Positions 27,026-34,824 of a DNA stretch of 51,426 bases are shown here, piece after piece. The translations under genes and the position numbers were made by a program. Source of the DNA: Lysobacterales bacterium (GTDB lineage: Bacteria > Pseudomonadota > Gammaproteobacteria > Xanthomonadales > Xanthomonadaceae); contig JADKCY010000042.1 of NCBI GenBank assembly GCA_016718605.1, forward strand, positions 1-51,426, read 5' to 3'. Under the pieces are notes generated by a model. The model saw nothing but the letters and a program-made list of their open reading frames with translations. It made no database searches and had not been told where the DNA came from. How positions within the stretch are numbered: position 1 is the first letter of the stretch; each line of letters begins with the position of its first letter.

Positions 27026-27039
27026 TTGATCAGGATCAA
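27026..27039. promoter_or_regulatory. Perfect FNR/Anr-type box upstream of the cus operon
   Basis: TTGATCAGGATCAA matches the FNR/Anr consensus TTGAT-N4-ATCAA at all ten positions. It is centred 42 bases before the start of the small Cys-rich protein on the minus strand, with a GATACTAA-type -10 element about 17 bases downstream of the box. On the other strand it is 74 bases from the 22-codon leader. A class II FNR-type activated promoter facing the cus genes is the best reading. Confidence 0.7.
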
Positions 27040-27105
27040 CTACATGTGACTTGCGCCGGGGCGGAAGGTTCCCGCTATCCATGCCGTGACTTCTTGGGGG
27101 CTACC

Positions 27106-27174
27106 ATGAGTACGACTCTGGGGCCCGCTGCCTCGACTACTCGTGAACTGTCGCGCGTGACTACTCCGTCATGA
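27106..27174 (+). CDS. 22-codon leader peptide coupled to the ATP-grasp gene
   Basis: The frame begins ATG AGT ACG ACT after a purine-rich TTGGGGG element 5 bases upstream and ends TCA TGA, where the stop overlaps the ATP-grasp start as ATGA. The peptide starts MSTTLGPAAS and ends RVTTPS; eleven of 22 residues are Ser, Thr or Pro, with one Glu. The ATP-grasp gene itself has no visible ribosome-binding site, so this leader could deliver ribosomes to it. It could also be a substrate peptide for the ATP-grasp enzyme; nothing in the sequence decides this. Confidence 0.45.
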   Translation: MSTTLGPAASTTRELSRVTTPS

Positions 27175-28523
27175 TTACTGCCGCCCAGAAAGCCATGCAG
27201 CGCGTGCTTGAACGTTGCGGCGTGCCGTGCGCGAGCCCGAGCTCGGCGAAGAACCTGAATCGTTGCTGCTTCTGTCTGGCCGTCGATCCAGCCGAGGTGC
27301 GCGCGAACCTCAATCGCCTGCTTGATGCACATGGCGGCGCTGGGCAACTAAACGAGTCACACGCCAACCTGTTCTCAGCGCTACCGGTGTTCGTGCCGGA
27401 GAGCATGATCAAGCGCATGGCCGAGGCGGTACGAGCGTTGACCGCCGTCGCGACAACCGAGCCCTATCAGCGCGTGGCGCTCGGCCGGGCCCCGGATATC
27501 GCCCGCTACGACCCCGGCTCGCCTGGAGGCGTGCTTGGCTTCGATTTCCATCTCACCGCGACCGGGCCGAAGCTGATCGAGATCAACACCAATCCCGGTG
27601 GACTGCTGCTCAACGCGATGTTGGCTCAGGCGCAGCAGCCGTGCGTGCCGGAACTCGGCGTTGCCTTCGATGGCGCGGCCGCGGAACGTCGCACCTCAGA
27701 GATACTGATCGAGGAATGGAGTGCGCAAATTGCGGTCGATGGCGACGCAATCGTCGCGATCGTCGATGAAGCGCCTGAAGAACAGTTCCTGCATGCCGAG
27801 TTCGTACTCTTCCAGCGCCTGCTGGAAGCGCAGGGCTATCGAGCGGTTATCTGCGATCCCGCGACGCTTCACTACGCCGAGGGCGCGTTGTGGTTCGGTA
27901 CACAACGCGTGGGCTTCGTCTACAACCGATTAACGGATTTTTCGCTTGCCGGCGCCCAGTTGGCGCCCCTGCGTGAGGCCTATGTCGCGGGCGCTGTCGC
28001 CCTGAGTCCGCATCCGCGCGCGCACGCGATATGGGCTGACAAACGCAACCTGTGCCAGCTCAGCGACCGCGACTTCTTGGCCAACTCCGGATTGTCTCGG
28101 GTCGAGCAGGATGTACTGGCCGAAGCGGTGCCCCTGACCGTGACCGTAACGGCTGACAATCGGGATGCACTCTGGCGCGAGCGCCGTGGCTGGTTCTTCA
28201 AACCGGCGGCAGGATTCGGCAGTCGTGCCAGTTATCGCGGCGACAAGCTCACCCACAAGGCCTGGGCCGCGATTGCCGAGCAGGCCTTTGTCGCCCAGGC
28301 CCTCGTGCCGCCCAGCGAACGCCACACCGGGATGGACGGCCGCCCGCTCAAAGTGGATGTGCGCTGCTACGCGTATCGCGGCGAGGCGCTGCTGTTCGCC
28401 GCTCGTCTGTATCAGGGCCAGACCACCAACTTTCGCACCCCCGACGGCGGCTTCGCGCCGGTGCTGACCCTGCTCGCTCCGTACCAGCCCGCGTTGATGC
28501 CAGTCTCGGGGTGGGCTGACTGA
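27171..28523 (+). CDS. Uncharacterised, probably circularly permuted ATP-grasp enzyme
   Basis: I do not recognise a named family. The 450-residue protein has VLGFDFHLTATGPKLIEINT at about 121-140, followed by NPGG, which is the Mg-binding E-x-N strand of ATP-grasp enzymes. Near residue 340-358 it has WFFKPAAGFGSRASYRG, which resembles the ATP-grasp nucleotide-binding Lys/Gly loop. In ordinary ATP-grasp proteins the Lys/Gly loop comes first; the reversed order is that of circularly permuted ATP-grasp proteins. LKVDVRCYAYRGEALLFAAR near the end fits too. The N-terminus has a Cys cluster (Cys16, 20, 32, 33, 35) that could bind metal, unless the start is further in. Such enzymes ligate carboxylates to amines or thiols. 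Placed between two Anr-boxed copper genes, a role in making a metal-binding peptide or thiol is an attractive inference only. Confidence 0.6.
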   Translation: MITAAQKAMQRVLERCGVPCASPSSAKNLNRCCFCLAVDPAEVRANLNRLLDAHGGAGQLNESHANLFSALPVFVPESMIKRMAEAVRALTAVATTEPYQRVALGRAPDIARYDPGSPGGVLGFDFHLTATGPKLIEINTNPGGLLLNAMLAQAQQPCVPELGVAFDGAAAERRTSEILIEEWSAQIAVDGDAIVAIVDEAPEEQFLHAEFVLFQRLLEAQGYRAVICDPATLHYAEGALWFGTQRVGFVYNRLTDFSLAGAQLAPLREAYVAGAVALSPHPRAHAIWADKRNLCQLSDRDFLANSGLSRVEQDVLAEAVPLTVTVTADNRDALWRERRGWFFKPAAGFGSRASYRGDKLTHKAWAAIAEQAFVAQALVPPSERHTGMDGRPLKVDVRCYAYRGEALLFAARLYQGQTTNFRTPDGGFAPVLTLLAPYQPALMPVSGWAD

Positions 28524-28635
28524 CGCGGACCGCGGTGTCAGGGGGATCGTGTTCGCCAATCGCGCGTCGTCGCCTCGCGCAACTGACCTGGCCGTTCGCA
28601 CGCTGATACGCACGGCAACTACGACTGGCAGTTCC

Positions 28636-28971
28636 TCACAATCCTTCAGAGCGAAACACCGCGGCGATCATGCGCGGAAACGGCATGCCAGTCGGCAACG
28701 CCAAAAGCGGGGGTACGCGAGAACTTTCGTGACTCTGGTCGCCCTGGCTGCAGTGCGCTGCGCAGACCGCAACATCCGCGTCAGGTGCCGCGCGCTCGGC
28801 AGGGTCGTGACACCCGAGCTTTTGCTCGGCCGCCGCCGGCGGCGTGCCCAAACTGGACAGTGCGTGCATGCAAAGCCCGTGACCGGCAATGGCCACCTGC
28901 GTCCATAGCATCCCGAACAGCGCCAGCATGGCGATGCGGGAGTGCGAACGGCGGTGCGAAGAACGGCCCAT
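28636..28971 (-). CDS. Small Cys-rich exported protein, paralogue of the cus-leading one
   Basis: The ATG at 28971 (MGRSSHRRSH) is chosen over a TTG at 28995. The 111-residue product has a hydrophobic segment (IAMLALFGMLWTQVAIAGHG) and then Cys and His residues including DVAVCAAHCSQGD, matching the protein at 26595-26990. Both lie behind a perfect FNR/Anr box, here centred 41 bases before the ATG with TATGGT exactly 22 bases after the box, the class II spacing. The transcript would be nearly leaderless. It is convergent with the ATP-grasp gene. Role unknown; a periplasmic copper or redox function is inferred. Confidence 0.65.
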   Translation of the reverse strand: MGRSSHRRSHSRIAMLALFGMLWTQVAIAGHGLCMHALSSLGTPPAAAEQKLGCHDPAERAAPDADVAVCAAHCSQGDQSHESSRVPPLLALPTGMPFPRMIAAVFRSEGL

Positions 28972-29005
28972 AAAACAACCATACGCCGATCGCAATGCTG
29001 GTCAA

Positions 29006-29019
29006 TTGATTCAGATCAA
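29006..29019. promoter_or_regulatory. Perfect FNR/Anr-type box upstream of the second small Cys-rich gene
   Basis: TTGATTCAGATCAA has all ten consensus bases of TTGAT-N4-ATCAA. On the minus strand it is followed 22 bases later by TATGGT and then by the ATG at 28971. The box overlaps the stop codon of the membrane protein gene at 29016-29540, so this promoter would sit at the end of that gene. Confidence 0.72.
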
Positions 29020-29540
29020 TCGGCCGACGAACTTCTCGGATCATGGTCGCAATCCGCAGCGGTGCGCAGCGCCTCCAATGTGTGGCCCATTCTTCGACGC
29101 AGGATCAGCAGTGCGAGGGTAGGAACGAAAATCCACTGCAGCACGGGGCTCAGCCCCAGGCCAAGCAGAGGAAGCGTCGGCATCAGATCGCTATAGGCCC
29201 AGCGTGCGAGCCATTCGGTGCTTGCCCATTCGAATGCCGCCGTCACCATCAGCCCAGCAGCCACGATCAGGACCGAGAGCGGCAGAACGCGTCGCAGAGG
29301 GCTCACCACCGAGGCCAAGGCCAGACTCGCGAAACTTGCTGCGAGCGCGATGCCCGCGTCACCCAGCGTGCAGTGCGCGGCCGCCCGCAGACTGCCCGCG
29401 ACGCCTTGTTCATTCCAGATTGTGTAGAGCGGCAACTGTGCCACTTCCCAGATGGCAAACATGGGCAGTGTCACCGCCACGTACCACAGCACGAATGTCA
29501 GGCGGATGTGGATCCGTCGGAGCCATGCTGGTCGTTCCAT
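29016..29540 (-). CDS. Uncharacterised four- or five-helix membrane protein
   Basis: This 174-residue protein has hydrophobic stretches at about 15-35, 60-80, 85-105 and 125-150, with a polar C-terminus rich in Asp and Ser. LTFVLWYVAVTLPMFAIWEV and WASTEWLARWAYSDLMPTLP are its distinctive parts. I recognise no family. It is divergent from the merR-copA operon with 265 bp between the start codons, so it may share that metal-controlled region. Confidence 0.7.
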   Translation of the reverse strand: MERPAWLRRIHIRLTFVLWYVAVTLPMFAIWEVAQLPLYTIWNEQGVAGSLRAAAHCTLGDAGIALAASFASLALASVVSPLRRVLPLSVLIVAAGLMVTAAFEWASTEWLARWAYSDLMPTLPLLGLGLSPVLQWIFVPTLALLILRRRMGHTLEALRTAADCDHDPRSSSAD

Positions 29541-29750
29541 TTCTGCTGCCTCCTGATGGACATGGCATGAGCACGATCACCTCGGTCGAGTCCTTCGCCG
29601 TGTACGTGCGCTCTCACGGTGCCCGAGGTTGACGGCTCGTGCTAGCCGCGGGCCGGCGATGTGACGTCACGCCCAGCCGACTTCCGCCCGCGGCTGCAAG
29701 CGTGTGACCGGAGTCTTCGCCTGTCCCAAATCGTTCGTAAGCATCAGAGC

Positions 29751-29782
29751 TTGACTCTGGACTCAGGTCCATACTTCAGACT
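29751..29782 (+). promoter_or_regulatory. MerR-type promoter and operator of merR-copA
   Basis: A good -35 element TTGACT (29751-29756) and a weak -10 CAGACT (29777-29782) are separated by 20 bases, longer than the usual 17, as is typical of promoters twisted open by MerR regulators. The spacer holds the palindrome TGGACTCAGGTCCA (29758-29771, arms TGGAC/GTCCA). The merR start codon is 23 bases further on, so the regulator probably controls its own operon. Confidence 0.75.
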
Positions 29783-29805
29783 GGCTCCCCCAATGGAGAA
29801 CGGGC

Positions 29806-30210
29806 ATGTCCAGTTTGAGCATCGGCCAGCTTGCCAAACAGGCTGGCGTCGCCATCGACACGGTGCGCTACTACGAGCGTAACGCCTTGCTGCCACCCGC
29901 CGGGCGCTTGGCCTCCGGCTATCGCCGCTATGGCACGACCGAACTGAAGCGACTGCGCTTCATTCGGCGTGCCAAGGCCTTGGGATTCTCGCTGGATGAC
30001 GTGCGCGAACTGCTTGCGTTGAGCGATGAGCACGACATCGCCAAAGTCAAGCGCGCGGCCGAGCGCAAGCTCGGCGATATCGCCCAGCGCATCGAAGAAC
30101 TCGAACGCATCCGCGCTGGCCTCAACACCCTCGTCGCCGCTTGTCCAGGGCATGGACGTGCCGAGGCCTGCCCGATCCTTAACGCCCTCACGCTGGAGCA
30201 AGCACCATGA
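29806..30210 (+). CDS. MerR-family metal-responsive regulator
   Basis: This 134-residue regulator has the MerR winged helix (IGQLAKQAGVAIDTVRYYER, 6-25; SGYRRYG, 37-43), the dimerisation coil, and a C-terminal metal loop with Cys113 and Cys122 (CPGHGRAEAC). CueR-type copper sensors have a short Cys-x7-Cys loop; this one is one residue longer. At the position that is Ser in monovalent-metal sensors and Cys in divalent ones there appears to be Ile (HDIAKVK), so the metal cannot be assigned from that rule. The linked Cu/Ag ATPase, whose start overlaps its stop (ATGA), argues for Cu(I) or Ag(I). GGAG precedes the start. Confidence 0.92.
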   Translation: MSSLSIGQLAKQAGVAIDTVRYYERNALLPPAGRLASGYRRYGTTELKRLRFIRRAKALGFSLDDVRELLALSDEHDIAKVKRAAERKLGDIAQRIEELERIRAGLNTLVAACPGHGRAEACPILNALTLEQAP

Positions 30211-32636
30211 CTTCCGCAGCCCCGAGTTCCAAGCCTGCATGCTGCGCGGCGACGACCCTGTCTGCGCCCACTGATTCGGCGAGCGCCAGCCATGCATCGA
30301 ATCCGCATGGGTCTGGCGGTCACGCCGGGCATGCCCATGACCCCAAGCCACTGGTCGCTCCCGGTTCGATGATCGACCCCGTGTGCGGAATGACGGTGTC
30401 ACCTGACTCGCCGCACCAGGCGCGGCACGAAGGGCAAGACTTCCATTTCTGCTCGGCAGGCTGCCGCAGCAAGTTCATCGCCGATCCCGCGCGCTACCTC
30501 ACGCCCGCCGCTGCGGCCGACATGGAAGCTGCACCCGTCGGCACGCAGTACACCTGCCCGATGCATCCTGAAATCGTGCGCGATGCACCGGGCACGTGCC
30601 CGCTTTGCGGCATGGCGCTGGAACCGATGATGCCGAGCCTGGACGACGGCGAGAATCCGGAGTTGATCGACTTCCGCCGGCGCTTCTGGTGGACCCTGCC
30701 GCTGTCGGTCGTTGTCCTGTTGCTCGCGATGTTCGGCCATCAGGTTCCTGCCCTGTCGACCACCGCGCGTACCTGGCTTGAATTGGTGCTGTCCGCGCCG
30801 GTCGTGCTCTGGGCCGGGTGGCCGTTCTTCCAGCGCTGGGCGCAGTCGATCGGCAACCGCAGCCCCAACATGTGGACGCTGATCGGCACCGGCGTGGGTG
30901 CGGCATTCGGCTACAGTCTGGTCGCGACGCTGGCGCCCGATCTGTTTCCGACGTCGTTCCAGGAGCACGGCCGCGTCGGGGTGTACTACGAGGCCGCGGC
31001 CATCATCGTGTCGCTGACGCTGCTTGGCCAGTTGCTGGAGCTCAAGGCGCGATCGAGCACGTCGGCAGCGATCAAGGCCCTGCTGGGGCTGGCGCCCAAG
31101 ACCGCGCGACGGCTGCGCGATGATGGCAGTGAAGAAGACATCCCGCTCACCCATGTGCACGTCGGCGACCGATTGCGCGTGCGGCCGGGCGAGAAGGTGC
31201 CGGTCGATGGCGCGGTCATCGAGGGGCGCTCGCGGTTGGACGAGTCGATGCTCACCGGTGAGCCGATGCCGGTTGAGAAAACTCCCGGCGACCGCGTGAT
31301 CGGCGCCACGATCAACGGCACCGGCAGCCTGATCATTCGCGCCGACAAGGTGGGGTCCGACACCGTGCTCGCGCAAATCGTGCAGCTGGTGGCGCAAGCG
31401 CAGCGCTCGCGCGCGCCGATGCAGCGCATGGCTGATCGGGTGAGCTTCTGGTTCGTGCTGGCGGTGCTGGCGATCGCCGTGACCACGTTCCTTGTCTGGG
31501 GCTTTTTTGGGCCCGAGCCTGCTTGGACCTTCGCCATCGTCAACGCGGTGGCGGTGCTGATCATCGCCTGTCCCTGTGCGCTCGGCCTGGCGACGCCGAT
31601 GTCGATCATGGTCGCGACCGGCCGAGCCGCCCAGGCCGGCGTGCTGTTCCGCGATGCCGAGGCGATCGAGCGACTGCGGCTGATCGATACGCTGATCGTC
31701 GACAAGACCGGCACCCTGACCGAAGGCAAGCCCGCATTCCGCTCGATTGTCGCGACCCCGGAATTTGACGAAGACGAGGTATTGCGGCTGGCGGCCAGCC
31801 TCGATCAGGGCAGCGAGCATCCGCTGGCCGAAGCGATCGTGGCCGAAGCCAGGCGCCGGGAGATTTCTTTGGCGTCGGTCGATGCGTTCGAGTCGGTGAC
31901 CGGCATCGGCGTTCGCGGACGGGTCGACGAACACGATCTGGCCTTGGGAAACACTGCGTTGATGGACGAGTTCGGAGTCGATGTCGCGGCACTCGCCGAT
32001 ACCGCCGAGCAGCTGCGCGGAGAAGGCGCCAGCGTGATGTATCTGGCGGCCGGCCGTCGTCTGGCCGGGCTGCTGGCCGTCGCCGATCCGATCAAGGGCA
32101 GCACCCCAGAAGCGATTGAAGCACTCCATGCGGCCGGGTTTCGCATCGTCATGGCAACCGGCGATGGACTTGGCACTGCCAAGGCGGTGGCAGCAAAGCT
32201 CGGTATCGATGAGGTGCATGGCGAAGTGCGGCCGCAGGACAAATCTGAGCTGGTCGCACGCCTCAAGCGCGAAGGCCGGCGCGTTGCCATGGCCGGCGAC
32301 GGGATCAATGATGCGCCGGCACTGGCAGCCGCCGACGTCGGCATCGCCATGGGCACCGGCACCGATGTGGCGATGTCGAGCGCCCAGGTAACCCTGGTCA
32401 AGGGCGACTTGCGCGGCATCCTGAGGGCGCGGCAGATCTCGCAGGCCACGGTACGCAACATGAAGCAGAACTTGGGCTTCGCTTTTGCCTACAACGCCCT
32501 CGGCGTGCCGATCGCAGCCGGCCTGTTGTACCCGGTGTTCGGTTGGTTGCTGAGCCCGATGATCGCCGCGCTGGCGATGAGCCTGTCGTCGGTGTCGGTG
32601 GTGGCAAATGCGCTGAGGTTGCGAACTCGGCGTTGA
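30207..32636 (+). CDS. copA: Cu(I)/Ag(I)-exporting P1B-type ATPase with YHS and metal-binding N-domains
   Basis: This 809-residue inner-membrane pump has a His-rich head (NPHGSGGHAGHAHDPKPL, about 32-49), a YHS domain (DPVCGM at 57-62, FCSAGCRSKF), and a heavy-metal-binding motif YTCPMHPEI plus GTCPLCGMALEPM (115-141) instead of the usual HMA domain. Catalytic features follow: TGEP, CPC at 455-457 with the ALGLATPMSI continuation, DKTGTLTEG with Asp499, SEHP, GDGINDAPAL, and the Cu(I)-specific helix residues in FAYNALGVPIAAG and MSLSSVSVV. This domain layout is that of SilP/CopA-like pumps. It is co-transcribed with merR. Confidence 0.95.
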   Translation: MTSAAPSSKPACCAATTLSAPTDSASASHASNPHGSGGHAGHAHDPKPLVAPGSMIDPVCGMTVSPDSPHQARHEGQDFHFCSAGCRSKFIADPARYLTPAAAADMEAAPVGTQYTCPMHPEIVRDAPGTCPLCGMALEPMMPSLDDGENPELIDFRRRFWWTLPLSVVVLLLAMFGHQVPALSTTARTWLELVLSAPVVLWAGWPFFQRWAQSIGNRSPNMWTLIGTGVGAAFGYSLVATLAPDLFPTSFQEHGRVGVYYEAAAIIVSLTLLGQLLELKARSSTSAAIKALLGLAPKTARRLRDDGSEEDIPLTHVHVGDRLRVRPGEKVPVDGAVIEGRSRLDESMLTGEPMPVEKTPGDRVIGATINGTGSLIIRADKVGSDTVLAQIVQLVAQAQRSRAPMQRMADRVSFWFVLAVLAIAVTTFLVWGFFGPEPAWTFAIVNAVAVLIIACPCALGLATPMSIMVATGRAAQAGVLFRDAEAIERLRLIDTLIVDKTGTLTEGKPAFRSIVATPEFDEDEVLRLAASLDQGSEHPLAEAIVAEARRREISLASVDAFESVTGIGVRGRVDEHDLALGNTALMDEFGVDVAALADTAEQLRGEGASVMYLAAGRRLAGLLAVADPIKGSTPEAIEALHAAGFRIVMATGDGLGTAKAVAAKLGIDEVHGEVRPQDKSELVARLKREGRRVAMAGDGINDAPALAAADVGIAMGTGTDVAMSSAQVTLVKGDLRGILRARQISQATVRNMKQNLGFAFAYNALGVPIAAGLLYPVFGWLLSPMIAALAMSLSSVSVVANALRLRTRR

Positions 32637-32638
32637 AC

Positions 32639-33388
32639 GTGTCCACGCCGCCGACGAGCCCCTGGACCGGGCGTATCGCGCTCGGCCCAGGCTGGGCCGT
32701 GTTCACGGGACACGCCGGCGACAATCGCGTGCACCGCCATCCGGCCCTGCAGCTCGCCCTGGGTGAAGGGCAAGCCGTACGTGTCGAAATCGAAGGTCGC
32801 CTGGTGGAAGCTCCGGGCGTCCTGATCGGACCGGATGTCGCCCATCATCTGCATCCAGGCGGGGTCTGGCTGCTCTATGTGGAGCGGACCTCCGTGGCAG
32901 GACGCCGCCTTGCCGCCACCTGCGAAGCAGGCGCCCGTCGGCTGTCGGATGACGAATGCGCCCAGCTGCGAGCGCTTTGGATCTCGCCCGGCGAGGGTTC
33001 AGAGCGGATCGATGCGCTGGTTGACGCGCTGTCGACAGCGCCGACGTCACCACGGCCCGAGTCGGCCTCCACGCGTCGGGTGCGCGAGGTCATCAGCGCG
33101 TTGCCGCAACGATCGCCTCTAGGGTGGACGCTGAACGCGATGGCCGCCGAGGCCGCCTTGTCGCCCAGCCGCTTCGCCCATGCATTTCGTGACCAGACCG
33201 GCATGGCTGTCCGTCCCTACCTGCGCTGGTTGCGGTTGGCGCGGGCACTGCAGGCGGCTGCCCGCGGCCTGTCGCTGACCGATGCGGCACATGAGGCCGG
33301 CTTCGCCGATGCGGCGCATTTCACCCGCACCATGCGCCGTCATTTTGGCGTGACCCCCGGCAGCATGCTGCGTTCTTTACGGGGCTGA
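32639..33388 (+). CDS. AraC-family transcriptional regulator
   Basis: The open frame extends upstream into copA, but homology-like sequence begins near IALGPGWAVF, so a GTG at 32639, three bases past the copA stop, or a TTG at 32633 is the likely start. The first 160 residues form a small cupin-like part (VHRHPALQLALGEGQAV, HHLHPGGVW) and the last 100 a double helix-turn-helix (LSPSRFAHAFRDQTGMAVRPYLRWLR; DAAHEAGFADAAHFTRTMRRHFGVTPG). The effector is unknown. It may control the downstream hydroxylase-like gene. Confidence 0.85.
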   Translation: MSTPPTSPWTGRIALGPGWAVFTGHAGDNRVHRHPALQLALGEGQAVRVEIEGRLVEAPGVLIGPDVAHHLHPGGVWLLYVERTSVAGRRLAATCEAGARRLSDDECAQLRALWISPGEGSERIDALVDALSTAPTSPRPESASTRRVREVISALPQRSPLGWTLNAMAAEAALSPSRFAHAFRDQTGMAVRPYLRWLRLARALQAAARGLSLTDAAHEAGFADAAHFTRTMRRHFGVTPGSMLRSLRG

Positions 33389-33469
33389 GCGAGCGAAGCC
33401 AGCCAATACGTTCAAGCCCTCGGCAGTGCATGCACGCGACACTGCGTGCATCGATTCTGAGGACCTCGC

Positions 33470-34330
33470 ATGCGACTGAACACAATACTTCGCTACGGCG
33501 CCTATCCGGTGATCTTAGGCGGCATCGCGACGTTCGTGCTGATCTGGGCGACGCTGGGCGGGGCGCCGTGGCCGTCCTACCTACTCGTTGCCGTGATGGG
33601 ACTGATCGCGGTCGCCGCACTCGAACGCATTCAGCCGTTCCAGGTGGACTGGAACCAGGACCACCACGACACGCTCACCGACGCCATCCACGTGCTGGTG
33701 AACCTGATCCTGATGGCGGGCACGGCCTATGGCCTTCACTTGCTGATTGGCCGAGTGCCGACCACGGCGCTGTGGCCGACGACCTGGCCGATCGCGCTGC
33801 AGGTGCTGCTCGCCGGGGCCATCATCGATCTCGGCCTGTACGCGATGCATCGACTTAGCCATCATGTTCCCTGGCTATGGCGGCTGCACGCCATTCACCA
33901 CAGCGCCGAGCGGCTGTACTGGATGAACGGCGATCGCCGGCATCCGCTGAGCGCACTGCTGCTCGCTGGTCCTGGTTTGGTCGCAGCCGTGCTACTTGGG
34001 GCACCTGCGGGCGTGATCAGCGCTTGGCTCACGCTGTTGACCGTCCACCTCGCATTCCAGCACGCCAACCTCGACTACTCGCTGGGGCCGTTGCGTCGCT
34101 GGATCGGCGGTGCCGAACTGCATCGCTGGCACCATCGCCGTGACTACGCGGATGCGCAGGTCAACTTCGGCGAATTCTGGCTGGTGTGGGACTGGGTTTT
34201 TGGTACGCGCTTCGATCGGCCCAGCCCGGTGGGCGTGGACGACGTGGGGCTGGAGGAGGCGCGATTCCCGACCTCCTACGTTGGTCAGCTGCGCTGGCCG
34301 TTTATCGCCCTCACCACGTCGAATCGCTAG
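33470..34330 (+). CDS. Fatty acid hydroxylase/sterol desaturase-superfamily membrane protein
   Basis: This 286-residue integral membrane protein has the diiron His signature of the superfamily: HRLSHH (127-132), HAIHH (140-144), H198 and HRWHH (218-222), with four or more helices. Such enzymes use O2 to hydroxylate or desaturate lipids; the substrate cannot be told. It follows the AraC gene by 81 bp. AraC-type regulators next to such genes suggest a lipid or membrane adaptation unit carried with copA. The link to metal resistance is inference. Confidence 0.85.
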   Translation: MRLNTILRYGAYPVILGGIATFVLIWATLGGAPWPSYLLVAVMGLIAVAALERIQPFQVDWNQDHHDTLTDAIHVLVNLILMAGTAYGLHLLIGRVPTTALWPTTWPIALQVLLAGAIIDLGLYAMHRLSHHVPWLWRLHAIHHSAERLYWMNGDRRHPLSALLLAGPGLVAAVLLGAPAGVISAWLTLLTVHLAFQHANLDYSLGPLRRWIGGAELHRWHHRRDYADAQVNFGEFWLVWDWVFGTRFDRPSPVGVDDVGLEEARFPTSYVGQLRWPFIALTTSNR

Positions 34331-34407
34331 CAACTAACGCGTTGTGCCCGCCTAGATCAGTCGTCAGACATCACGGCTCAATAGCCGGGAAAGTCCAACG
34401 CACGCGT

Positions 34408-34425
34408 GATGGGTCCACACCCATC
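34408..34425. terminator. Hairpin between convergent genes
   Basis: GATGGGT (34408-34414) and ACCCATC (34419-34425) form a perfect 7-bp stem with a 4-base loop in the 166-bp gap between the hydroxylase-like gene and the convergent small periplasmic protein gene. There is no T run. A weak terminator for either operon is plausible. Confidence 0.4.
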
Positions 34426-34496
34426 GCGCTGCCCCGAATCGCCCCGTCGCACCAACGGCGTCGCTCGGCGCCAAAGGTGAAAGTCGGCGATCCTGT

Positions 34497-34760
34497 CTAG
34501 CTGGCCTCACCGTCTCCCTCGTCGTCGGTCTTAGTCTTTTCGGCCTTCGGAGCCGGCTTTCCCTCGGCTTCGCATTTCGAATTCAGCGCTTTGTCAGCCA
34601 ACTCGGCGGAATAGCGCTCAGTGTCGGCCAGCTGTTCGCACGTAGTGGGCTTGGCCTTTACTACGGGCAATTCGTGCAGCGCCGGATCGTGCGCTTGGAC
34701 ACCTTTGGCGAACAAGGACACAGCAAACAGCGCAGTCAGGGTCAAGGAGTGCATGCTCAT
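34497..34760 (-). CDS. Small periplasmic protein ending the second czc operon
   Basis: This 87-residue protein has a signal peptide (SLTLTALFAVSLFAKGVQA) and a charged mature part with two Cys (TTCEQLAD, NSKCEAEG) and a Lys/Asp/Glu-rich end. I recognise no domain. It is the last gene of the minus-strand run behind czcCBA, MFS, HupE-like and anchor genes, 64 bp after the anchor gene. Confidence 0.6.
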   Translation of the reverse strand: MSMHSLTLTALFAVSLFAKGVQAHDPALHELPVVKAKPTTCEQLADTERYSAELADKALNSKCEAEGKPAPKAEKTKTDDEGDGEAS

Positions 34761-34824
34761 GGTGTTACTCCTGGGGATGAGCGGCAGTCCAGCTGCCGCG
34801 GAAGAATCGGTAAGGAGATCGGAC

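Noticed and set aside
26185..27174. A 329-codon plus-strand frame ending at the ATP-grasp start
   Set aside because: Most of it is antisense to cusC and the small Cys-rich gene. Only its last 22 codons, after their own start signal, may be translated.
27106..27174. Reading the 22-residue leader as a graspetide precursor
   Set aside because: It has a single Glu and no Asp or Lys, and no repeated core motif, so omega-ester or amide ring formation of the usual type is not supported. It is kept only as a translated leader.
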